NCBI GenBank assembly: GCA_900551675.1
Contig: URXH01000088.1
Span: 1-7,020, forward strand
Reading direction: 5' to 3'
Length of the DNA stretch: 7,020 bases
Source: an uncultured bacterium
GTDB lineage: Bacteria; Cyanobacteriota; Vampirovibrionia; Gastranaerophilales; Gastranaerophilaceae
Every line of letters starts with the position of its first letter. Within the stretch, counting starts at the first letter, position 1. Of the stretch, positions 1 to 6,917 are shown in pieces. Made by a program: the position numbers and the translations under genes. Under the pieces are notes generated by a model. That model was given only the letters and a program-made list of their open reading frames with translations. It ran no database searches and had not been told where the DNA came from.

Positions 1-713
1 AAAACCATGACAGAACCAAATATAATGAAAATCGAACAGTCGCGGCAGAACGTTGTATAGAGCTTTCCACGGACAAAGGTCAGCGAACTGTCAGCGAGGA
101 AAATAAAACCGATACTGAGGAAAAGTCCAAGGAACAGGCGTCCGGTGTTATGGCTGCGGTTATGATAAAGCGCAAGGTAGCGTCCGAGCAGATAGATCAT
201 AACCATGTGGACTAATCCTTTTCCACCGTCCTGCATAATTTCAAAGAATCCGAAGGTTGGGATTACGGAGAAAAGAAGCAGTAAGACGGCGAGCAGTTTT
301 TCAAAGTTTTCCTTTGACAGCTTTTCCGGGATCTGGTTTAAAAATGGTGTTAAAAAGCAGAGGAAAAAGTAACAGCTGATAAACCAGTAATATCTTGAAA
401 TTACCGGAATACAGGATTTGATCAGTGCTTTTATACCCAGATTTCCAACTGCGATCGTACCAAATATTGTGAAAAAGATGATCATAAGGTCGAGCCGGAT
501 CAGTTTTTTGAAGTCAAAACGGATGCCGAAATAACCGGAGAGCAGGATAAAGCAGGTAACTCCCATATTAAAGACGGAGTTAACCAGTACATGGATCTCT
601 GTGTTAAAAAATGATACGGAAGTGTCGATTCCGCCGAAAGTGTGCATCATCAGAATTCCGAAAATGCATAATAAACGTAATAATTCAAAATTAGAAGAAC
701 GATCTTTTGACAT
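1..713 (-). CDS. Acyltransferase-3 family membrane protein (3' end outside window)
   Basis: This is the first 237 residues of a multi-pass membrane acyltransferase of the Acyl_transf_3 / OafA-like family, read by translating the minus strand; the frame is still open at base 1. The N-terminus has the family pattern SNFELLRLLCIFGILMMH, with Arg13 and the candidate catalytic His24 in the first membrane helix, and an LLSGYF motif at residues 57-62. Several further hydrophobic helices follow. Family members usually move acetyl or other acyl groups onto surface polysaccharide sugars, and a role in modifying capsule or exopolysaccharide is inferred here from the glycosyltransferase next door. The start at 713 is supported by a TGAGG Shine-Dalgarno six bases upstream. 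Only 23 bases separate it from the stop of the upstream gene, so the two are probably cotranscribed. Full-length members run to about 330-380 residues. The exact acyl donor and target cannot be told. Confidence 0.85.
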   Translation of the reverse strand, partial: MSKDRSSNFELLRLLCIFGILMMHTFGGIDTSVSFFNTEIHVLVNSVFNMGVTCFILLSGYFGIRFDFKKLIRLDLMIIFFTIFGTIAVGNLGIKALIKSCIPVISRYYWFISCYFFLCFLTPFLNQIPEKLSKENFEKLLAVLLLLFSVIPTFGFFEIMQDGGKGLVHMVMIYLLGRYLALYHNRSHNTGRLFLGLFLSIGFIFLADSSLTFVRGKLYTTFCRDCSIFIIFGSVMV

Positions 714-736
714 AACAAACCTCATTTCCCGTCAGA

Positions 737-1756
737 TCAGACATTTTTACTGCGTTTGATCTTTAGTTTCTGCTGCCATTTTGTATTGCCATGTTTGATG
801 TCTGCAAGTCTTCCGCGGCATTTCAACATGTATGTTACAAACTTCGCGTGTGCAGAATAGGACTGGTTTTCATAGACACCTTCCATAAAGATTTTTGTAA
901 TGTCGACAAAGTGAAGATTTAAAAACCAGGTTTTTTCATGACCGTCGATCGTATAGCAGTAAGGTCTGCCATCTTCCCAGTGCAGATTCTTTACGCTTAA
1001 GCGTTTGATATACTCATACTGGTGTTCTAAGTAACCGGAAGATTCACCCACGGAATTATCAAATACACCGTGGTCCGCATCGTCCTTTAACAGGTTTAAA
1101 TATTCCCCTTCCGGAAGGGAAGAAACCCACAGATGTAATAGTGCCATCTCGCCGACACCGCCGTACATGCCGAATTTGCGGTGGACATCCCACTTTTTCA
1201 TCAGGAAATCTTTGTGATTTGCATACATATCGATGCAGAAATCCGTAAATTCGCGAAGTCCCTGTGTGGTAAAATAGGAAAATCCTGCACAGGTTTTCCA
1301 TTTCAGCCCGTTTCCTTTTTCAAGCATTGCAAAATCCTGTAAAAGGGGGGTTTCAGCAGCCACTTTGCAGTGACGGAACGGCTCATATTCACTGACATTT
1401 AAGTAAAGCAGAACGTCACTGTCGATAATGACACACTCCTCAAAGGAGTTGCGCTCTAAGTATTCCAGTATCAGGAAGAAGCGCTTAAAGATGCCCTCTG
1501 CCCATGCGGTCGGATATGTGGAAAGATTCTCAAAGACAGCATGAAATTTTGTCCATTTTTCGGTAATGAAGTCATTGGCATTGTGCCAGTCGTCACACCA
1601 CGCTTTGTTATATTCATCGCCTAGCAAAACAACTTTTTCATTATATTTTTTTGCCTGAGCGATACAGTATTTTAAGTATTCCTGGTTCTTCTTCCCCGCA
1701 GCCTGAGCCTTTTCTCCGGTTTCGTGATGAACCATAACAGGAATGATCTTGCTCAT
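737..1756 (-). CDS. Putative GT-A type glycosyltransferase, polysaccharide cluster
   Basis: This is a complete 339-residue soluble protein with no signal peptide or membrane helix. The N-terminus (IIPVMVHHETG, then a K-rich helix and KVVLLGD at 41-47) looks like the nucleotide-binding half of a GT-A fold. The sequence ECVIIDSDVLLYL contains an Asp112-Ser-Asp114 (DxD) motif preceded by hydrophobic residues, as expected for metal and nucleotide-sugar binding. A C-terminal NLHFVDITKIF segment resembles the late His motif of several GT-A families. From this I infer a cytoplasmic sugar transferase building a surface glycan; I cannot assign donor or acceptor sugar or a numbered GT family. The start is well supported by an AAGGGGG Shine-Dalgarno lying in the 17-base gap after the preceding stop. 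Codon use is GC-rich and matches the acyltransferase downstream, not the adhesin or hflX. Confidence 0.72.
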   Translation of the reverse strand: MSKIIPVMVHHETGEKAQAAGKKNQEYLKYCIAQAKKYNEKVVLLGDEYNKAWCDDWHNANDFITEKWTKFHAVFENLSTYPTAWAEGIFKRFFLILEYLERNSFEECVIIDSDVLLYLNVSEYEPFRHCKVAAETPLLQDFAMLEKGNGLKWKTCAGFSYFTTQGLREFTDFCIDMYANHKDFLMKKWDVHRKFGMYGGVGEMALLHLWVSSLPEGEYLNLLKDDADHGVFDNSVGESSGYLEHQYEYIKRLSVKNLHWEDGRPYCYTIDGHEKTWFLNLHFVDITKIFMEGVYENQSYSAHAKFVTYMLKCRGRLADIKHGNTKWQQKLKIKRSKNV

Positions 1757-1773
1757 AATAGTTTCCCCCTTAG

Positions 1774-2493
1774 CTATTCTTTTTTCCAGTAGGTGCCGCC
1801 TTCCACGTCACCACTTCCTTTTGGAACTTCGCTTGCCATCGGATAATGCCAGTAATCGTTATACATGGCGACGATATCCGGTTCTTCTTCATCCCAGCGT
1901 CTTCCTTTTAAACCAAACAATATCTGCAGACAACCACCGAGATGGATAGCCTGTTTGCCCATTTTTTTGATGTGGGCGGCCAGCGGATAGCCGTAGGCAC
2001 CACAGCCAAGCAGGGCGATGTCAAAGTCAATTTTTTCACATTCTCCGCACATATAGTCAAGTGCGTCAAACCATGTGGAAAAACGCGGATCTACAGCGCT
2101 GCCAGCAGTCTGTACAGCTTTTAAGGTCTTTAATTCGAACTCCGGCAGGATATCCGTGCCTGGGAAGAGTTTGTCAAAATGTTTATACTGATCCTGGATC
2201 GACTCTTCAAACGGATGAATGACAAGTACCTTTTTCCCGGCAAGTGCAGCAGACCATGGGTTTTTGCTGCGCCATGGCTCTAAAGAGATCAGCCGGCAGG
2301 TTGCGCTTAGATCGTTACAGTATCTGCGGATGTAATAATCCTCACAGGCATTCTGCCATAAACCTAAAATATCGGTCTGCCGGCAGGCGTCCTTCATGAT
2401 ATCGTTAAAACGTGGCAGAAGGGATGTATCATTGGGGAAAAAACCGGCGCAGGTAAAAAGCTGTTCGCAGGCTTTCTCTTTTTTGTTTTCCAT
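1774..2493 (-). other. GC-rich 3' segment of the fused frame: N-truncated polysaccharide-cluster protein, possibly GT-D-like
   Basis: Residues 951-1189 of the fused frame form a 239-residue globular segment without signal or membrane parts. Recognisable stretches are CAGFFPND, NPWSAALAGKKVLVIHPF, then FELKTLKAVQTAG, the central FDIALLGCGAYGYPLAAHIKK, and AIHLGGCLQILFGLKGRRW near the end. I recall this arrangement from hypothetical proteins of capsule and exopolysaccharide clusters. The order of a hydrophobic strand, a Gly-rich loop, a helix and AIHLGG resembles the C-terminal half of GT-D (DUF1792) glycosyltransferases; that link is inference from pattern. Such proteins normally carry more sequence before the AGFFP region, so this piece is probably missing its N-terminus. 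The ATG at 2493 has no Shine-Dalgarno upstream, so an independent start there is not supported. The segment ends with TAG 17 bases before the glycosyltransferase gene, and its codon use matches that gene. Confidence 0.55.
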
Positions 2494-5343
2494 ATCTATA
2501 ATTTTTTCTACAGTTTCATTATTCTTTTTTATTTTTACATCATATGTTTTGTTATCAATGATATATTCATCTGGCACCTCAACTTCTTGATATATATATT
2601 CCCCAGTTGGTAAAGCTTTTGTTCTAGCAACACCATTTTCATCTGTTACAATGGCATCTACAATATCATTATTTGATTTATCAATTACATTAAATTTAGC
2701 ATTTGCAATTGCAACTTTACTATCTTTATCAAATTTTATAATTTTTATATTTCCATGAGATCTCTTATTTACGACTTTTACAGTAGCTTCTAAATTTTTA
2801 GCATTAATCTCAAAATCATATTCATTAGTATCTAAAACATATTCATCTGGTACATCAATTTCTTTATATTTATAATTTCCTAGTTTTAAATTATCTAAAG
2901 TTGCTGTTCCTGTAGAGTCTGTTTTTATAGTTCCAACATTCTTATTTTCACTATTTAAAATTTGGAATTTTACTCCTTCTATTGGTGAATCATTTTCATC
3001 AACCTTAATAATTTTTAATTTTCCTCTTACTTGAATATTTTTAACTTTTTTTTCAAGCATTTCATTATTTTTCTTAATTTTGAATTCATATTTTTTGTTA
3101 TCTAAAACATATTCAGGTGGTACTTCTATTTCCTGATAAAAATATTCACCTGTTGGTAATGCTTTTGTTCTTGCAATACCATTTTCATCAGTAGTTATTG
3201 TATCAACAACTTTATCACTTGATTTTTCTATTATATTAAACTTTACCTTTGAAACTGGCTGTTTAGTTTCCTTATCTAGTTTTATAATCTTTAAAATTCC
3301 CTTTGCTCTTTGATTTACAATCCTAGCATTGACTTCTCTTGATTCTGAAGTTATTTCAAATTCATGTTCTTTTTCGTCTAAAACATATAAATAAGGTGTA
3401 TCTATTTCTTTATATTTATACTTACCTACAGTTAAATTTTGTACTGAAGCCTTACCATTTGCATCAGTTGTAACAGTTGCAACAACCTTGTTATTTGAAT
3501 CCAAAATTTGGAACTTAACTCCTTCAATTGGTTTATCGTTTTCATCTACCTTAATTATATTAATAACGCCATAGATTTTTTTATCAACCCTACTTTGCTC
3601 AACAACTTGATTTAGTGTTTCAATTTTAAAAGTATACTCTTTTGGATCTATATCATATCCTTCAGGAGCTTTTACCTCTTTATATGTATATGTACCCTTA
3701 CCTAAATCAGGTGAAGATGCCTTTCCATTTTTGTCGGTAACTAATTTTGCAACTACCTTTTTATTTACATCATATATTTCAAATTCTGCTCCTTCAAGTG
3801 GTTTTTCCCCATCATCGCCTATTTTTATCAATTGTAGTTTTCCCACAATTTTTTCATTTGTTTTTGTTTCTCTTATTACACTATTTTTTTCTGTAATACT
3901 AAAGTTTTTTACCTGAGTATCCATAATATATCCATCCGGAACTGAAACTTCTTTATACGTATATGAACCTTTTTCTAATTCTGGACTTGTTGCAATACCA
4001 TTCTCATTGCTTGTTATTTTAGCAACTACTTTGTTATTTGCATCATATATTTCAAATACAGCACCTGCAATTGGAGTTTTTGCAGTTTTTTCTATTTTTG
4101 TTATTTGAAGAACACCTTTTACTTTAGTATTTTTTACCTCGACCTTTGTCGTTTGATTCCTTTTCACCGTTATATTATAACTTGCTTTTTCTATAATATA
4201 TCCGTCTGGAACTGAACTTTCAATTAATGTATAATTTCCAAGATCTAGTTTATTAAAATTTAAATTTCCCTTTGCATCAGTTTTACCTGTAGCTACTTGT
4301 TTTCCTTTTGAATCTAACAAACTAAATTCTGCTCCTTGAACAGGTTTTTTATCTTGATCTGATTTTACAACGGCTATATTTCCTTTACTTTCCTTCCATG
4401 ATGCTGTAGCACTACCTGATACATCAACCTGTTCTGTATCTAAAAATACAAAATTTTGCCAACTTCTTTTTCCATATATTACTCCGACATATTTATTAGC
4501 TGTTCCAGTTGCAGTTAATTTTAAACTACCTGCTGGTAATGATTTATTAACCAAAACATATATTTCTTCATTTTTAGCAAATGATGATTTTTCTTTATTA
4601 TTTTTATCAACAATTTTTGTTCCTGCAGGTTGTCCAGACAAAGTCACTTTAACTTTGTTTAAAGATGAATAACCCGTAACTTTTACTTTATATGGTCCAA
4701 TTTTTATTTGACTATTACTATATTCATAGTTAACTTTTGAGCTTGATGAGTCAAGAGCAAAAGTTCCAGGATTATAGCTTTTACTAAGTAACTGTTTTGC
4801 AACTTTCTTTCCATTTGTAACCATTTCTGATGTGTACTGGCTATATTTTAAATTAGGTTGCAATTTATTCATATCAAAATTTAATCCTTTAGTATCTGAT
4901 GTTCCATTTACAGCGCTCCATACAGCCATTTGCGTTGCAAGGTATGCTTCTTCATTATTAGGAAGTCCTAACTGTGATGCAGATTTTGCAGGATAACCAT
5001 TCATAAGGACAGCAACAACTTTATTTGATTTTACGTTCCCAATATATTGAAGTCCTGTTCCATTTGGTGGATTCTTTACATCATAATCCATACAATATGC
5101 AACATGACCACCCATCCATGATATTGCATAATAACTATATGAATTATGGTTATTATCAAAAGCATATGGATGTTGTATGCCGTCTTTAAATGTATATACC
5201 AATGTTTCCCTTCCCGCTTTTAAGAAAAATGGATTTACATCTACAAGCATTATTACTGTAAGAATTGCAGTAATAATTATTTTTGCTTTAGTATTCCTTA
5301 ATTTAGATAAGCCACTTCCTACCTTTTTTAATATTTTTTTCAT
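1774..5343 (-). CDS. Thioester-domain/CnaB surface adhesin fused in frame to a glycan-biosynthesis protein fragment
   Basis: This single 1189-codon frame encodes two unrelated proteins. Residues 1-44 are a signal peptide (Lys-rich start, hydrophobic 21-36). Residues ~45-195 are a thioester domain: Cys84 in AYCMDYDV and Gln138 in ATQMAVW are the expected thioester pair, used by Gram-positive adhesins to bind host surface amines covalently. Residues ~200-318 are a beta-rich linker domain. Residues 320-950 are seven CnaB repeats with Lys/Glu/Asn isopeptide triads, forming a rigid stalk. A wall anchor (LPXTG, hydrophobic tail, basic end) should follow but is absent. Instead residues 951-1189 are a GC-rich, cytoplasmic-looking segment. 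The start at 5343 rather than the in-frame ATG at 5385 is chosen because GGAGG lies seven bases upstream and a proper signal peptide begins there. As written the product is unlikely to work as either parent; I suspect an assembly or recombination chimera. Confidence 0.8.
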   Translation of the reverse strand: MKKILKKVGSGLSKLRNTKAKIIITAILTVIMLVDVNPFFLKAGRETLVYTFKDGIQHPYAFDNNHNSYSYYAISWMGGHVAYCMDYDVKNPPNGTGLQYIGNVKSNKVVAVLMNGYPAKSASQLGLPNNEEAYLATQMAVWSAVNGTSDTKGLNFDMNKLQPNLKYSQYTSEMVTNGKKVAKQLLSKSYNPGTFALDSSSSKVNYEYSNSQIKIGPYKVKVTGYSSLNKVKVTLSGQPAGTKIVDKNNKEKSSFAKNEEIYVLVNKSLPAGSLKLTATGTANKYVGVIYGKRSWQNFVFLDTEQVDVSGSATASWKESKGNIAVVKSDQDKKPVQGAEFSLLDSKGKQVATGKTDAKGNLNFNKLDLGNYTLIESSVPDGYIIEKASYNITVKRNQTTKVEVKNTKVKGVLQITKIEKTAKTPIAGAVFEIYDANNKVVAKITSNENGIATSPELEKGSYTYKEVSVPDGYIMDTQVKNFSITEKNSVIRETKTNEKIVGKLQLIKIGDDGEKPLEGAEFEIYDVNKKVVAKLVTDKNGKASSPDLGKGTYTYKEVKAPEGYDIDPKEYTFKIETLNQVVEQSRVDKKIYGVINIIKVDENDKPIEGVKFQILDSNNKVVATVTTDANGKASVQNLTVGKYKYKEIDTPYLYVLDEKEHEFEITSESREVNARIVNQRAKGILKIIKLDKETKQPVSKVKFNIIEKSSDKVVDTITTDENGIARTKALPTGEYFYQEIEVPPEYVLDNKKYEFKIKKNNEMLEKKVKNIQVRGKLKIIKVDENDSPIEGVKFQILNSENKNVGTIKTDSTGTATLDNLKLGNYKYKEIDVPDEYVLDTNEYDFEINAKNLEATVKVVNKRSHGNIKIIKFDKDSKVAIANAKFNVIDKSNNDIVDAIVTDENGVARTKALPTGEYIYQEVEVPDEYIIDNKTYDVKIKKNNETVEKIIDMENKKEKACEQLFTCAGFFPNDTSLLPRFNDIMKDACRQTDILGLWQNACEDYYIRRYCNDLSATCRLISLEPWRSKNPWSAALAGKKVLVIHPFEESIQDQYKHFDKLFPGTDILPEFELKTLKAVQTAGSAVDPRFSTWFDALDYMCGECEKIDFDIALLGCGAYGYPLAAHIKKMGKQAIHLGGCLQILFGLKGRRWDEEEPDIVAMYNDYWHYPMASEVPKGSGDVEGGTYWKKE
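2475..2496. other. Composition and protein-family breakpoint inside one reading frame
   Basis: Right of this point the sequence is near 30% G+C with TTA/AAA/ATA codons and encodes CnaB beta strands. Left of it the G+C rises to about 45% and Leu and Ile switch to CTG and ATC. On the minus strand the boundary is a purine-rich stretch reading MENKKEK, which either parent could plausibly have carried, so the exact crossover cannot be fixed better than about 20 bases. No inverted repeat, target duplication or transposase is visible. Confidence 0.7.
2494..4386 (-). repeat. Seven tandem CnaB (SpaA-type) domain repeats, about 90 residues each
   Basis: The repeats lie at residues ~320-407, 409-497, 500-588, 591-679, 681-771, 773-861 and 863-950 of the adhesin. 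Each has a first-strand Lys (327, 416, 507, 598, 688, 780, 870), a Glu in the Y-x-Y-K/Q-E-x-x-x-P segment (375, 465, 556, 646, 738, 828, 920), and a last-strand acceptor. The acceptor is Asn405, 496, 677, 769 and 859 in repeats 1, 2, 4, 5 and 6, and Asp587 in repeat 3. In repeat 7 the expected position is Met951, with Asp950 and Asn953 nearby. Lys-Asn and Lys-Asp bonds of this type are known in CnaB folds. Repeats 4 and 6 share KVDEND-PIEGVKFQIL, while 5 and 7 share TDENG-ARTKALPTGEY, so a two-domain unit appears to have duplicated. Confidence 0.9.
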
Positions 5344-5387
5344 ACGTATTCCTCCAAATATATCATCTATATATTTATGTTGCAATC

Positions 5388-5416
5388 ATTCTAGCATAAA
5401 TAATTATGCTAGTCAA
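5388..5416 (-). promoter_or_regulatory. Sigma-A type promoter of the adhesin gene
   Basis: On the minus strand a -35 box TTGACT (5411-5416) is followed by a 17-base spacer and a -10 box TAGAAT (5388-5393), each one mismatch from the consensus. Transcription would start near 5381, giving a leader of about 38 bases before the ATG at 5343, with GGAGG seven bases ahead of the start. It lies after the hflX terminator, so the adhesin can be transcribed on its own. Confidence 0.7.
5391..5412. promoter_or_regulatory. Perfect 9-bp inverted repeat filling the adhesin promoter spacer (candidate operator)
   Basis: CTAGCATAA at 5391-5399 and TTATGCTAG at 5404-5412 are exact reverse complements around a 4-base centre. 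The repeat spans the whole -35/-10 spacer and touches both boxes. No U-tract follows it in the direction of transcription and it lies upstream of the predicted transcript start, so it is not a terminator. A dimeric regulator bound here would block RNA polymerase; that is inference. Confidence 0.5.
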
Positions 5417-5593
5417 AACATTATGTTATCTTTTTTTGCTATTTTACTTGTTTTTGTATATAATTTTGTCGGCTATTTTCGTGTTTTATTTGAAATATTA
5501 CATTTTCATTAAATCTATGACTTGTTTTTGTAAAATTTCCATACAAGTATTGATATTGCTGAGGAAATCGTTATTTTTACTTTTTTGCACAAT

Positions 5594-5632
5594 ATAAAGG
5601 CATGTAAAATTTTATAAAATACATGCCTTTAT
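5594..5632 (-). terminator. Intrinsic terminator after hflX, possibly bidirectional
   Basis: A 13-bp perfect stem pairs 5594-5606 with 5620-5632 around an AT-rich 13-base loop; the core is AAAGGCATGTA / TACATGCCTTT. It begins three bases after the hflX stop codon. The trailing U-run is short on the minus strand (CCTTTATATT) and longer T-rich sequence follows on the plus strand, so it may stop transcription from either side. Confidence 0.7.
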
Positions 5633-5635
5633 TTA

Positions 5636-6901
5636 TTATTCTTCTATTATATAATTTTTATACTTTCCATAGTCTTTTTTATTTAAACATATCTCTATTA
5701 ATGTTCCATCATTTGTGTACTGAGTAGATATAAAATCATACTTTTCCTTTAAATATGAAACAATATCACCCCTTTTAAAAGGAATTTCCATTTTACATGT
5801 TACATATTCTTTAAAAATATTATTTGAAATTACATTAATAAGCTCATTTATTCCAATATTGTTTTTTGCAGATATACATACTTTATTTCCATCAACATAT
5901 GGTAATTTGCTATCATTAACCTTATCGCATTTATTAAATACATAAATTACAGGAATATTATCTGCTCCAATTTCTTTTAATGTGCTATTTGTCACTCGGA
6001 TATTTTCTTCATAATCCTCGTCAGAAAAATCAACAACATGAAGTAACAAATCTGAATTTTTTACTTCATCTAATGTACTTCTAAATGCTTTTATAAGCAT
6101 ATGAGGAAGTTCACGTATAAATCCAACTGTATCAGATAATAAAAACTCTTTTCCATCTTTAATTTTTATTTTTCGTATACTTGTTTCAAGTGTTGCAAAT
6201 AGCATATCTTCTTCGTATACTTTTTTAGATTCATCAGAAAGTGATAAATCCACAAGAGCATTTAGTAATGTAGATTTGCCAGCATTTGTATATCCAACAA
6301 GAGAAACTAAAGGAATCTGGGAGTCGCTTCTTTTTCTTCTTTGTATGTTTCTTCTTGTTTCAATTTCTGAAAGCTCTTTATTTAATTTGCTAATTCTATC
6401 TTCGATTATTCTTCTATCTAATTCAATCTGTTTTTCTCCACTACCTTTATTGCTAAATCCGCTTCCACCACCTTGTCTTTCAAGAGACAAATGAAGTCCT
6501 GAAAGTCTTGGAAGCATATATCTAAGTTTTGAAATTTCAACTTGCATTTTAGCTTCATTAGTCTTAGCTCTTAGTGCAAATATATTCAGGATTATTGATG
6601 TTCTATCTAAAATTTGAATATCTAATTTTAATTCTAAATTCTTTAGTTGAGAAGGAGAAAGCTCATTGTTAAAAACTACTAAGTCAGGATGTAATTCGTT
6701 AATTTTATCTTTTATTTCTTCCAATTTTCCACTTCCAACATAAAAAGCAGAATTAATTTCTTTTAAATTTTGCACAATGCTTCCTATTGGTAGCATTTGA
6801 CATGCTTTTACAAGTTCTTCTAATTCACTCATTGATTTAAAAAAATAAAATTCATCATTTAAATTTACTCCTACAAGTAAAACTTTTTGTTTTTCTTCCA
6901 T
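5636..6901 (-). CDS. hflX: Ribosome-associated GTPase HflX
   Basis: This complete 421-residue protein is HflX, a translation GTPase that binds the 50S subunit and splits stalled or stressed 70S ribosomes in the cytoplasm. The N-terminal HflX domain covers residues ~1-190 and includes the glycine-rich family motif at 144-164 (GGGSGFSNKGSGEKQIELDRR region), here GSGEKQIE where the common form is GPGETQLE. A basic coiled helix with RRNIQRRKR follows at 183-191. The GTPase motifs are all intact: P-loop GYTNAGKST 203-211, Thr237 for G2, DTVG 257-260, NKCD 323-326 and SAK 344-346. A C-terminal domain of ~60 residues ends the protein, and total length is normal. The start is fixed by GGGAGG five bases upstream. 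An intrinsic terminator sits just ahead of this Shine-Dalgarno, suggesting regulated read-through. Composition is low-GC like the adhesin downstream. Confidence 0.95.
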   Translation of the reverse strand: MEEKQKVLLVGVNLNDEFYFFKSMSELEELVKACQMLPIGSIVQNLKEINSAFYVGSGKLEEIKDKINELHPDLVVFNNELSPSQLKNLELKLDIQILDRTSIILNIFALRAKTNEAKMQVEISKLRYMLPRLSGLHLSLERQGGGSGFSNKGSGEKQIELDRRIIEDRISKLNKELSEIETRRNIQRRKRSDSQIPLVSLVGYTNAGKSTLLNALVDLSLSDESKKVYEEDMLFATLETSIRKIKIKDGKEFLLSDTVGFIRELPHMLIKAFRSTLDEVKNSDLLLHVVDFSDEDYEENIRVTNSTLKEIGADNIPVIYVFNKCDKVNDSKLPYVDGNKVCISAKNNIGINELINVISNNIFKEYVTCKMEIPFKRGDIVSYLKEKYDFISTQYTNDGTLIEICLNKKDYGKYKNYIIEE

Positions 6902-6917
6902 AAAAACCTCCCGAAAT

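Noticed and set aside
1059..1301. 80-residue minus-strand frame inside the glycosyltransferase gene
   Set aside because: Out-of-frame shadow of the real gene with no ribosome site and no plausible protein features.
2471..2493. ATG at 2493 as the true start of an independent GC-rich gene
   Set aside because: The preceding bases (GAAAAAATTATAGAT) contain no Shine-Dalgarno, and the upstream sequence is plainly adhesin coding; the native start was probably lost at the junction.
2494..4386. CRISPR-like or DNA-level tandem repeat array
   Set aside because: The periodicity is at protein level (about 270 bases, diverged CnaB domains) and not short identical repeats with unique spacers.
1774..5385. 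Adhesin start at the in-frame ATG at 5385
   Set aside because: It lies essentially at the predicted transcript start, with no Shine-Dalgarno, and would put 14 odd residues ahead of a signal peptide. The ATG at 5343 has GGAGG at good spacing.
5520..5550. Short inverted repeat ACTTGT ... ACAAGT upstream of the adhesin
   Set aside because: Only six base pairs around a 17-base loop in AT-rich DNA, with no U-run or promoter overlap; expected by chance.
5177..5597. Plus-strand frames across the adhesin promoter region
   Set aside because: Low-complexity AT-rich frames opposite the signal peptide and intergenic DNA; they overlap each other and have no convincing start signal.
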